Shown here in pieces: positions 14,554-23,800 of a stretch of DNA of 40,958 nt (position 1 is the first letter of the stretch; each line of letters starts with the position of its first letter). This stretch comes from a virus: positions 1 through 40,958 of the IMG/VR virus record IMGVR_UViG_3300035698_002307; one strand, 5' to 3'. Below the pieces are notes generated by a model. That model saw only the letters and a list, made by a program, of their open reading frames with translations. It ran no database searches and had not been told where the DNA came from. A program made the position numbers and the translations under genes.

Positions 14554-16179
14554 ATGCCAGGAGGTAACTTAATTCGGAAAAGGAACCAGGTGCTTATTAA
14601 CGCTCTCACTTCAGGTGATGTAGCAGTTAACAGTGGAGTAATATCCATTAAGCAGTATGGTGAGATCAAGGTTAGTAACATCAGTAGTGTTGTTAAAGTT
14701 GATCATTTAGCAGCCACAAAGAAAGTTTCAAGAGTGAGATGTTATCCGGTTTATCCGGTAGCTGACACTGAAGGCTATGAGTGTGGTATTAAGATCCAAC
14801 GGGATTACAACTTTGGTGGTGATCCTCAATCATTTATGGGACATAGTAAAGCCTATACTCATAAAATTGACAATCTCAAAGCAGTAGCTTCAGGATATTT
14901 GAATGTTGCAGACAGGGCTGAGATTTGCGGATATGTTAGTGAGATGATTGCTGACGATCCAACCGCTATTGTAGACGCTACCGCAGTATACTATTTAGCA
15001 TATACCGCTTCTGGAACTGTGGCAGTGACGGATTTGAGGGGGAATGTGGTACTTGCAGAAACTACTTATTCTGACTGTGCTAATGCAGCCGCAGGGCTTC
15101 TTGCTTTAGACGGTATTACAGCAGTTGTTGATAGTACTGATGGCGTATACGTGACGGCTTCTGAAGGACTCATTTTTACATTACAGGGTACAAAATGGAC
15201 CTTGGGGGATTCTTATGTTGAGCTTACTCAGAGCGAAGACAGGTATCCTTACTCAACTTATCTCATTAATGGATTCGGTACTGAGAGTATTACTACCGCA
15301 TTTGTTAAAGAGATTCTTCCTCTTACTAGGATCCAACAATTATTTGCCATACTTCCGGTATCGGGTATTGGGTCCACTCCAAATATTCCAATTGCTGCCA
15401 CTGACTATTCTAAGGTTACATTCCATATAACACATGAGGATGCAGCTGGTTTGGTTGGTGGATCAAGAACAGAATCGTTTGAAGAGATCGTTGATTTCTT
15501 TATTCCTACTACTGTTGTTGAGGGTGCTTATTGGTCTGATGTCATTTATCCGACACTTGAAGCTGCTGGTCTGACGACTACTGTTCTCGGTGGAACTACA
15601 ATGGCATGTACTGGTGTTACAACTGCCGGTATAGGTACTATGAGTGTTGTTGATGCTCCTGGATTTGTTGTATCAAGCGTAAATTACTATGCTGGTGCAT
15701 CTAATACTGGTACTATCCATCTCACTACTGGTCTTATCGCATCTGGTACTGATGCTGATATCTTCTATGCTGAGATTAAGTATGCACATCTCGACTACCT
15801 TGTTGTAAGTAAAATGACTTGTACAACGTTCGTTAATGCTGGTGTTACATTCCTTGGCACTAGGTTAACTCTTGCTGAGATAGCACATGCTACTACTCCT
15901 TATGAGTTCTTGGGACGTTGGGATATCACAGCTAGTCATGTTGGTATCGGTACTCCGGTATTAAGGGACTTCAACATAGCTGTTGAACAAATGGTTTGGA
16001 CTTACTCAGGTACTCTTGTCTGTAGCGTTGTTACAGGTGAGATTACTACTGCTGCTGCTAATACTGATGTTCAGGCTGGACTGATTAAGTATGCTGGTGT
16101 TACTGGCACTGTCGATTGGGATGTTACTTGGACTACCGGTAACTTGATTGATTGTTCCCACGTGGCTATACCTGTATAG
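14554..16179 (+). CDS. Beta-rich structural protein, possible tail or head-surface component
   Basis: 541 residues, strongly beta, rich in Thr, Val, Ala and Gly. Residues 1-130 form a first domain (SGDVAVNSGVISIKQYGEIKVSN...GIKIQRDYNFGGDPQSFMG). Residues about 135-220 form a second, Ig-like domain (TASGTVAVTDLRG...VYVTASEGLIFTLQG). Residues 260-430 contain the module shared with the preceding adaptor-like protein (377-424), followed by a C-terminal beta part. Multi-domain beta proteins at this place are tube, sheath-like or surface proteins. The lack of a paired tube gene and the podovirus-like context argue against a contractile sheath. Exact role unknown. Confidence 0.7.
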   Translation: MPGGNLIRKRNQVLINALTSGDVAVNSGVISIKQYGEIKVSNISSVVKVDHLAATKKVSRVRCYPVYPVADTEGYECGIKIQRDYNFGGDPQSFMGHSKAYTHKIDNLKAVASGYLNVADRAEICGYVSEMIADDPTAIVDATAVYYLAYTASGTVAVTDLRGNVVLAETTYSDCANAAAGLLALDGITAVVDSTDGVYVTASEGLIFTLQGTKWTLGDSYVELTQSEDRYPYSTYLINGFGTESITTAFVKEILPLTRIQQLFAILPVSGIGSTPNIPIAATDYSKVTFHITHEDAAGLVGGSRTESFEEIVDFFIPTTVVEGAYWSDVIYPTLEAAGLTTTVLGGTTMACTGVTTAGIGTMSVVDAPGFVVSSVNYYAGASNTGTIHLTTGLIASGTDADIFYAEIKYAHLDYLVVSKMTCTTFVNAGVTFLGTRLTLAEIAHATTPYEFLGRWDITASHVGIGTPVLRDFNIAVEQMVWTYSGTLVCSVVTGEITTAAANTDVQAGLIKYAGVTGTVDWDVTWTTGNLIDCSHVAIPV

Positions 16180-16254
16180 TGTTTTACTCATAAGTTGATT
16201 ATAGGGGGAGGATTGACATACGGTTTTCCCTCTGTAATCACAAAACAATGAGCT

Positions 16255-16932
16255 ATGATTGACGATGAAAGAATGAAACTGGTAACTGACATTAGGGAGA
16301 AACTTAATGCTTTTAAGATTACCGATGATAGTCGTTTGGATGGAGATTATATCTGGCATCAATGTAAAGTTATCCGGAATATATTCATAGAGAAGATCTT
16401 TAAGGAGACCAAACGTAATGTAGAAGATTTTTATTCACGCTTAACATTAACCGTAAGGGATTATAATATAAGTGTTGCTACAGATCATGACGATTACGAA
16501 CCTGATTTACCTGAGTTAAAGAGAGCTTTACTTCCGAACCTTATCAACATGAAAGGTAATATTAGACGTATAGGCCCTGCTGACAGAACAGATGAATATG
16601 TCAGAGTCAATTTAGATAGTTTCTTTCATCTCCAGGGAAGAGACTTTACATCTGAGAAAACATACTACCTGCCATTCAAGGACAGAGCTTTCTTTAGTTC
16701 TACTCCAGCCGATGCGGATGACACTCCATATACAGTAGTTGATATTTGGTGCTTACTGGAAGATCCTGCTGATGATCCTAACTGGAATTCAACAGATCAT
16801 ACACTGGTTCCAAAGAAATATCAGATATTGATGGAAGACATGGTTGTAGATAATATCCTTAAGTATCATAACAAGGGTATCCTAAGCAGGGAGAATGATG
16901 CAACAGATGTAGATTCAAATACAGAGAGATAA
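16255..16932 (+). CDS. Neck/ring adaptor-like protein
   Basis: 225 residues. Begins with a long helical segment (ERMKLVTDIREKLNAFKITDDSRLDGDYIWHQCKVIRNIFIEKIFKE), continues into beta strands, and ends in a charged tail (ENDATDVDSNTER). The pattern 'helix, D-D-S-R-L, helix with R-x-x-x-I' is recurrent in ring/adaptor proteins of Bacteroidetes podoviruses. It probably forms one of the stacked rings beneath the portal. The 75 bases before it hold no gene. They contain a weak G-rich/C-rich hairpin around 16203-16233 without a T-tract. Confidence 0.7.
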   Translation: MIDDERMKLVTDIREKLNAFKITDDSRLDGDYIWHQCKVIRNIFIEKIFKETKRNVEDFYSRLTLTVRDYNISVATDHDDYEPDLPELKRALLPNLINMKGNIRRIGPADRTDEYVRVNLDSFFHLQGRDFTSEKTYYLPFKDRAFFSSTPADADDTPYTVVDIWCLLEDPADDPNWNSTDHTLVPKKYQILMEDMVVDNILKYHNKGILSRENDATDVDSNTER

Positions 16933-16977
16933 TCGATTCTATGGCTTTAAAACAACAATTAAAAACTTAGATATATT

Positions 16978-17391
16978 ATGGCAACTTTCACAAAATGTCA
17001 ACCGTTTGTTGAGAAGTTAGCAGAAGGAGCTCATGACTTAGGTTCAGATACACTACAGATAGCTCTTTGTAATGCTGCTAATCCTCCAGTTGTAGCCAAT
17101 GGACTTCTTTCAGATCTCACACAAATAGTTTATACTAACCTATCGACTCAGGTCGTTATTACTAGTTCGTCACTTCAGACTGCTGGGGTCTATAAGCTTA
17201 TATGTGCTGATCTTGTATTGACAGCTTCAGGTGCAGTAGCGCCCTTCCGATATGTTGTTCTCTTCAACCAGACAGCAGGTTCGGATGAACTTATAGGCTT
17301 CTATGATTATGGTAGTGAGGTTACTCTTAACAATGGAGATACTTTCACTATTGACTTTGATGCAGCTAATGGTGTTTTAACCATTACTTAG
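16978..17391 (+). CDS. Small beta-sandwich virion protein
   Basis: 137 residues. Pattern: FVEKLAEGAHDLGSDTLQIALCN, then A-N-P-P-V, then SDLTQIVYTNL, TASGAVAPFRYVVLFNQTAG, LIGFYDYGSEVTLNNGDTFTIDFD, and a final GVLTI. This is a family widespread in phage tail and head gene clusters, which I recognise by the 'L-x-x-G-x-H-D-L', 'FRYVVLFN' and 'dyG...l..GdtftidFd...Gvl' signatures. Members are usually annotated as head or tail decoration or structural proteins without a proven role. A strong terminator follows directly, so it may end a transcript. Confidence 0.75.
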   Translation: MATFTKCQPFVEKLAEGAHDLGSDTLQIALCNAANPPVVANGLLSDLTQIVYTNLSTQVVITSSSLQTAGVYKLICADLVLTASGAVAPFRYVVLFNQTAGSDELIGFYDYGSEVTLNNGDTFTIDFDAANGVLTIT

Positions 17392-17417
17392 GATAGTGCT
17401 TTTCAACTAGTAACCTT

Positions 17418-17451
17418 AAAGGGGGGTGGCAATCAGCCCCTCCCCTTTTTT
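17418..17451 (+). terminator. Intrinsic terminator
   Basis: AAAGGGG (17418-17424) pairs with CCCCTTT (17442-17448). The stem extends through a G-T and a G-C pair, one mismatch, and GGC/GCC to a five-base loop (AATCA). It is followed directly by a run of T ending at 17451. The strong GC-rich stem in an AT-rich genome and the placement between two structural genes mark a terminator, likely setting the dosage of the upstream head genes above the tail genes. Confidence 0.85.
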
Positions 17452-17462
17452 ACTATTTACTT

Positions 17463-19781
17463 ATGACCTATGATATTGTTGCTGCTTCAGGTAGTTTTTC
17501 GTTAACAGGATATGCTATAGTTAAGCATGTTTCATTTAGTATAAATGTGGGCGTGTTTACACTTGCTGGTATAGCGACTGGATTAACTTTTAATAGAACT
17601 ATTACTGCTGAAAGTGAATCCTTTTCTTTAACTGGTAATAGTGCTGTATTCGACATTTCTATTAATGCAGAGTTAGGTCCTTTCTTAGTAACAGGATATG
17701 AAGCTTATAAGCACATCTCTTTCTATACTGAAACAGGAGTATTTGCTCTTACTGGTTATGAAATACTAAAGCATATATCTTTCGATGTAGATGTAGGAGA
17801 GTTTGTTTTAACTGGTTATGCAGCATATAAGAACATCTCGTTTTATACAGAAGAAGGAGAATTCCTGTTAATAGGATATCATGCTATTGCTCACTATAAT
17901 TTTCCTGTTGATACAGTAGCGTTTACTCTTACTGGTTATGAAATTGCTATTGGTTATGTGTGCTATGTAAATAGTGGTAGCTTTACTATTTCTGGTATAG
18001 CTGTTGACTTCTATTCAGCATTTCAATTACCTACTATTGTAGGAACCTTTATTCTTTCCGGAGCAGATGCTCTATTCCTTAATGATTATTATCTAGCTAC
18101 TACAGCAGGGGCATTTACCATTACTAGCATAGCCGTTGTTTTAGATGATAACCCTTGGCTTCAAGTTCAACCAGGAGCCTTCCTATTTACTGGTAATGAT
18201 GTAACATTTACTGGACCACGATATCTGACAGCAATTACTGGAGCTTTCTCATTGGCAGGCCTGGATGTTACTCTTGATGAAAATTATGGTTTTGTAGCAC
18301 TCTCAGGAGCCTTTGTCCTTAGTGGATTAGATGTAGGTTTTACTACTGTACAGACCTTCACTATAGAAACAACTGTCTACTCCTTTGTGGGGAATGATAT
18401 TTATATGGATCCCTCAAGATGGATTCATGTAGTTGTAGGTGCATTCGTCCTAGCTGGTTTAGATATCTCTTTTGATAGGACATACATATCTCCATTATCT
18501 TCCGGAGCATTTGTTCTATCTGGTGGTGATGCCTTTATGGGAAAGGGATATACTATTGCTTGTGATTACGGTCAATTTTCACTCACAGGTATATCTAGTC
18601 TCTTCCCTGTTGCATTAACTCTACCTGTAGACGCATCTACCTTCACTATAGCTGGGAGTGTCTCAAACCTCTTAAAAACGCTTAATCTGAGTTTATCGGT
18701 TGGGGCATTTACTTTAACAGGTTATTCTACTGGTCTTGATCAGGGTTATGGAATATTAGCAGAAGCAGGAGAATTTGTCATAGCATCCTCTGTAATCTAC
18801 TTCCCGGAATACACAGATTATCCTGTAGATGTAACAGCTTACACCATTACTGGTAAAACAGCTAGTTTCCCTATAGGACATACAATAGAACTTGCTACCG
18901 GTTCTTTTGCTATTGCATTTCAATCATTCAGTGCAATAATAGCAATATCATGTCTTACTACTAGAGGTGAGTTCATTTTAGACTATAAAGGTATTTTCAT
19001 AAGCAAAGATGTAAGTATCTCTATGGCGATCGGAACATTCACTCTTGTGGGACTGGATGCCGGTTATGGAATAAAAACTTCTATCCTTACAGAAGTTGGC
19101 GCCTTTGATATAGTTGGGAAGGACACATCCCTTTATCTAGGAAATCATTTAGTTGCAGCTACCGGATCATTCGCTTTATCTATGGAGGATAGTATCCTTT
19201 CTCACGGAGAAGTATTTGAGGCTGCAACAGGCTCTTTCTCTATTGTTGGTAATGATGTAGAATACAATAGGGATATCAACATATCTACAGTAGTCGGAGA
19301 ATTTGCTATTGTTGGTGTAGATGTTTGGGCTAAACAGAACTTAGAGCTTACAGCAGATGCAGGAACATTTGTTATAGTAGGTACGGATCTGGTGTGGGTA
19401 GACTTCTATGCCGTGTTCGTTAAGACATATGTAGCGGAAGTTGATGGAGTGAAAATATTCTTCCAGAAAGATAACCGTTATGAAGTAATAGATTCTTTTG
19501 TTGATGTATTAGAAGATGGACTTATCAACACTAAACACAACGTATATTTTAATAGTGCAATTACAGTATATATACCAGAGGACTATTGTGTGATAGTTCC
19601 AAAGGAAAGAGTACAACAGGATAAGAATATGATTGATCGTTATTCCAGAGAGAACAAAGATGCAACTGAAAACTATACTACAGCCTATAAAGAGGGTATG
19701 GGCTTACGTAGAGGTACTGGTCCGGATATTGACCCAAGGTATTTCCACAACACAGAACCTTTAACAAGATCTATAGAATGA
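17463..19781 (+). CDS. Structural protein with about 30 tandem 20-22-residue beta repeats
   Basis: 772 residues. Residues about 8-655 are about 30 head-to-tail copies of the pattern G-x-F-x-[LI]-x-G followed by about 15 residues with alternating hydrophobics, for example VGAFVLAGLDISF or TGAFSLAGLDVTL. The first eight copies repeat every 20 residues, most later ones every 22. Such repeats fit a beta-solenoid or rod of stacked strands. The last 115 residues are a separate domain (VAEVDGVKIFFQKDN...), ending in a charged tail with many Arg/Lys. Repeats of this kind occur in phage tail proteins, but the role is unknown. It could be a long fibre shaft or a tape-like spacer. Starts just after the terminator. 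Confidence 0.75.
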   Translation: MTYDIVAASGSFSLTGYAIVKHVSFSINVGVFTLAGIATGLTFNRTITAESESFSLTGNSAVFDISINAELGPFLVTGYEAYKHISFYTETGVFALTGYEILKHISFDVDVGEFVLTGYAAYKNISFYTEEGEFLLIGYHAIAHYNFPVDTVAFTLTGYEIAIGYVCYVNSGSFTISGIAVDFYSAFQLPTIVGTFILSGADALFLNDYYLATTAGAFTITSIAVVLDDNPWLQVQPGAFLFTGNDVTFTGPRYLTAITGAFSLAGLDVTLDENYGFVALSGAFVLSGLDVGFTTVQTFTIETTVYSFVGNDIYMDPSRWIHVVVGAFVLAGLDISFDRTYISPLSSGAFVLSGGDAFMGKGYTIACDYGQFSLTGISSLFPVALTLPVDASTFTIAGSVSNLLKTLNLSLSVGAFTLTGYSTGLDQGYGILAEAGEFVIASSVIYFPEYTDYPVDVTAYTITGKTASFPIGHTIELATGSFAIAFQSFSAIIAISCLTTRGEFILDYKGIFISKDVSISMAIGTFTLVGLDAGYGIKTSILTEVGAFDIVGKDTSLYLGNHLVAATGSFALSMEDSILSHGEVFEAATGSFSIVGNDVEYNRDINISTVVGEFAIVGVDVWAKQNLELTADAGTFVIVGTDLVWVDFYAVFVKTYVAEVDGVKIFFQKDNRYEVIDSFVDVLEDGLINTKHNVYFNSAITVYIPEDYCVIVPKERVQQDKNMIDRYSRENKDATENYTTAYKEGMGLRRGTGPDIDPRYFHNTEPLTRSIE

Positions 19782-20254
19782 TAAGAACAAAAAAGATAAT
19801 ATTTGATAAGGAGTACGATGTGCTACAGCTCTCAAGAGAAGACATATTATCTCAAGATTTGCCATTCAAAGCTAACTTCAAATCATCTTTTACAGAACTA
19901 TTCGGAAAAATTTTGTTTTCTTCTACTAAATTTCATCTGTATATTTACAAAGTCTATAAGAAAGAAGATCGCGGCTATTACTTAGCCAAGTGGATCTTTG
20001 ATAAGTTCATTGATTTATTGGTAGAGGATTTAATTTTTGAGAATGACACGTTTCAATTCCCAAGAAAGGACATTAAGTTAAGCGTCAAAGATGCTAATGA
20101 GTTCAGAAAGGATTGGAAGCGTTACGTTCCAAGTAGTTATGGCAGAGATTACAGGCTATTTATACAGAAGCCTGGAAGACAATTTTTCTGTAGACTGGCA
20201 AAGCCTTATTTCAAACTGATTGTCGAACAAGGTAAAAAACAACCATATCTATAA
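19778..20254 (+). CDS. Unknown 158-residue basic protein in tail cluster
   Basis: Basic, aromatic-rich protein. Strand-rich start (KKIIFDKEYDVLQL), helical centre (FHLYIYKVYKKEDRGYYLAKWIFDKFIDLLVEDL) and a basic C-terminal half with Lys, Arg, Phe and Tyr. No membrane segment or known motif. Its start overlaps the stop of the repeat protein (ATGATAAG, ATG inside TGA), and its stop overlaps the next start, so all three are coupled. Probably a small neck or tail component by context only. Confidence 0.7.
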   Translation: MIRTKKIIFDKEYDVLQLSREDILSQDLPFKANFKSSFTELFGKILFSSTKFHLYIYKVYKKEDRGYYLAKWIFDKFIDLLVEDLIFENDTFQFPRKDIKLSVKDANEFRKDWKRYVPSSYGRDYRLFIQKPGRQFFCRLAKPYFKLIVEQGKKQPYL

Positions 20255-20856
20255 TGGATAATTTAAAATATGTTCGGGTTGACAATATCTACCAGCGTCT
20301 AACCCAAAGGCTCGGAGGGAGAGAGTTTCCTTTTGAGGACATCGTTGAATGGTGTGCTGAATGTGAGTTGATCGAGATAGGTCAGTTCACAGACTGGTTC
20401 CGCTTTCAGGATGTCAAGATTGAAAATATAATCGATCGTCAAGTAGCACTACCAGAAAACTGCTGGTATCTAAAGAACGTCAAGATAGACACATCCCTGT
20501 ACGCGAAGTATATCAAGTTCTACCTTAATGGAGAGTACATAAATCTTGAACAAGATTATGATACGATCTATATAGATTACTATGCTTTTCCCACAGATAC
20601 AGTCACAGGCTATCTCATTATCCCTAGAGGACATGAGAATGCTTGCTTCTGGTATTGTATGAAGAGCATACTTCTTGAGGATTGGCTTGAGGGCAAGATC
20701 GATCAGAACCGTTGGAATACTATCCAGAGAGAGTATGAGATGGCTGTTGAGAAAGCAGTTGCTCAGGCTCAGAGGATATCTGATAATGAAAGAGCTGAAG
20801 TTCTGGACGCAACTAGAATCATAGCACGTAACTATAATGATCCTACGAGACGATGA
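20254..20856 (+). CDS. Neck/tail ring protein
   Basis: 200 residues. N-terminal part VRVDNIYQRLTQRLGGREFPFEDIVEWCAECELIEIG, then a beta region (LPENCWYLKNVKI...YIKFYLNGEYINLE) and a C-terminal helix bundle (FWYCMKSILLEDWLEGKIDQNRWNTIQREYEMAVEKAVAQAQR). This order, a short helical start, central strands including a Y-x-x-x-x-x-YLNGEYI-like hairpin and a helical end, is that of tail-tube or ring proteins next to the stabilisation protein in crAss-like podoviruses. TAATG-type overlap with the previous gene and ATGA overlap with the next place it in one translation unit with the stabilisation protein. Confidence 0.75.
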   Translation: MDNLKYVRVDNIYQRLTQRLGGREFPFEDIVEWCAECELIEIGQFTDWFRFQDVKIENIIDRQVALPENCWYLKNVKIDTSLYAKYIKFYLNGEYINLEQDYDTIYIDYYAFPTDTVTGYLIIPRGHENACFWYCMKSILLEDWLEGKIDQNRWNTIQREYEMAVEKAVAQAQRISDNERAEVLDATRIIARNYNDPTRR

Positions 20857-23800
20857 GCGAAGAACAAAAAAAATATATCTTAAATAAGTTTTCAGGTGGT
20901 CAGATCAATGACCCTGATGTGTCGGTGAGACAGAACAACAACTTTGCCGGTGCTACCAACATAAGATTGTTTCAAGATGAGAAAGGACTTGTTATAACTA
21001 ACATTAAAGGTAACAAGTACTCAGAAGCAGACAAGGTTGGCTTTAAGATATCAGAGGGTTACATACCTCTTGGTGGGTGTGAATTAAACGGGATCCTGTA
21101 TGTAGTATCAGCTAAAGAAGAGTTCGTTAATTCAGATGAGGTTGCTCATGGTGGGGAGATAGGTTGTTTTCCTTCATGGACATCACATGATGGATTGGGA
21201 GAACTGGAGAACGTTTACAGGCCACTACAGAACTTTTATGATGAAACAGATACATTAGGAGACTTCAGAACAGATGAGTTTTTATTCAGCTTAGATCATC
21301 CAGTAGAAGCGTTTGCCTGGAACCTGGTAGATGGAAGTACCAATATCTATTTTACTGACTTTAATAAACCTATAAGGGTTGTTAATAATGGTTTTAGATA
21401 TGATGGAGAAAGTAATGATGTAACCTATAAGGACTCTTACTTCCCTAATGCTGTATCTCTTATTCTCTCGGGAAACAAAACATTGCTTATAGATGACTTC
21501 ACCGTAGAGACAGGTGGCAAACTAAAGGGAGGAAATTACTTCTTCTTCTTAAGATATGCTAACTATCAACTCAATCCAACTCATTTCCTTGCAGAGAGTA
21601 AACCTATCCAAATGATTTATGGACAGTCTACAGTACAGCACACAGAAGGAACATTTGATGAGTCAGGAAAGAAAGTAACCTTTACTCTATCTAACCTAGA
21701 CTTCGCTTATAAGTATGTTCAGATTGCTTATGTAAGGTATACCAGTGATGAGGTAGGAGATGAAGTTTTTGAGACAGGGTTAGTCAATATGGACTATCCT
21801 ATACCTGATGAAGACCCTCTGGTTGATCAGACGATGGATATTACTATTGTTGGTACCGAAGGCGATCGGGTTATCACTATTGAACAAATCTTGCAGAACA
21901 GACTTGAAGATGATGTATGTAGATCAATTGCTCCTATCGATAATAGAATGTTCGGTGCTTGCTGGAAGTCTGCGAATGTTCACCATAGTTCAATGGTTGA
22001 TTTTGCTAAGTTGATTACTATAACCTTCAATGATGATACTAAGTTTTACGGACACAATTATAGCTTATCAGATCCAATAGATGCTGGAGTTAGGGATAAT
22101 TGGGATTCAAACCTTTATGATAGTAATTGTGGGTATAAAGACCATTACAGAACGGCTAATGAAGTAGGTTACTTTCGTGGAGAAACATATCCTTTCGGCG
22201 TACAGTTTGAACTTAACACAGGCCATCTAAGCGCTGCCTATCCTATACAAGCACAAGATGATTGGCAGGGAACATTAAGTCCGGCTGTTAAGTCTAATTA
22301 TGATGGTATCTATCGTTTCCCATCTACTGTAGTATCGCCTCTAACTACTGAAGATGTTGCCAAAGCTCAGAAGATTCATATACTTAAGCCAGAATTTAAT
22401 CTAATAGAGGCTGTTGCAGCAGCTATGGTTGATGGATCAGTGGACGGTCTAGGATGGATAAGAAGGAATGTCAGAGCAATAAGAATAGTTCGTGGTGAGA
22501 GATATAGAACTTTAGAGTTTCAGGGGCTAGCTATGAATTGTAGTTCTCCAAGGACTATCACTACAGAAGATTGGGAGATGACAAGAGATTGTTCTCTATA
22601 TCCTACTGCTTCTTTTACTGATGGTTCTCATGTAACCCCAGAGATAGCATATTTACAGTTCGATACAAGTACAGGTACATGGGAACAGTTTTGGGGTTTC
22701 TTTACAGATAAGGATGAAGTACTCGGCTATAGCGGTTTCAATGAAAGTAGATTTTGGGGGTCTGAAGGTAAAACTCCTACACTCATCACCAGAACTAATA
22801 TTGATGAAAACGTACATAGAGATGCTTTCATTCCTTTGTATAGGGGGTATGCTCCAATGGTATACAAGGATAAAGATAAAGACAGGGATCCTGATTCTGA
22901 TGTTAAGAAAGTCAATGTAAAGAACTATTGTTCTCGTTGGTTTATGGATCAACACAAACTGTCTGTATTCAGTCCAGACTTCATGTTCAACTCACTATTA
23001 GATATCAGCAAAATATCAAGTATACACAGTATAGCTAAAACTATACCTCAATCATATGTTAAAGGAACTACTGAAGGGAAATGGTACCACGATAATCTGA
23101 TTCCTGAATCCGGGAATATCCCTTGGTCGGACATCTATCCAAGATGGACCTATGCTGAATGTCTTGGAGTAATGGATGAAGGAGATGAGGTTCTTAATTC
23201 CTCAGTAGACTTTACTAAGCATGCTGTTGGTGATGAAGTAGATCATCTTCCTCAGAACGCTAATAACTCTTTTGTTAATGTAACTAAAGACTTCTGGCAG
23301 TCTGATGTAGAGGCAATGTATTTTGCTACTGATAATAAAGAGAATTATATCTGGAGTAATAGATCAATCGCAACTCCCAAATATATAGGATTACATTTGA
23401 ATGAACTACCTGCTTCCGGAAACTTCAATCTTGATCTTGTTAATCTTTATAACATTCCGGATCCATCTGTCTTTGATATCTCAAATGCTTTCAATACAAG
23501 TTACACCAGGTATTCTTTGATCGGTGATGTTATTAACCTTGATTGGGATAATATAGACTTAGAAGGAGCTGATGCTGTCCTTGAGAATCATATCATAGGT
23601 GGTGGTGATTGTTTCCTCCAGAGAACATACTTTAAGATAAACGGCTGGTCCGGAACTTCTCTTTATGATGTTGGTTGGGAAAACCTTAATCCTGAGACTG
23701 AGATAGAAACAGACTTCCCAAAGAAGTTAGTAAGAGGTAATGAAGTTGAGAGGGTCAAATTTACTCATGGAGTGGTAGTTGGTGTCGTTACTGAGAATGT

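Noticed and set aside
14554-16179. Contractile tail sheath protein
   Set aside because: Beta-rich multi-domain character and size would allow it, but there is no tube partner, baseplate set or tape measure nearby and the surrounding genes are podovirus-like.
16196-16240. Terminator before the gene at 16255
   Set aside because: A short G-rich/C-rich pairing (AGGGGGA with TTCCCTCT) exists but no T-run follows, so it does not look like an intrinsic terminator.
17463-19430. CRISPR-like or DNA tandem repeat
   Set aside because: The periodicity is at the protein level only. The DNA copies differ too much for a CRISPR array and lie inside one long coding frame.
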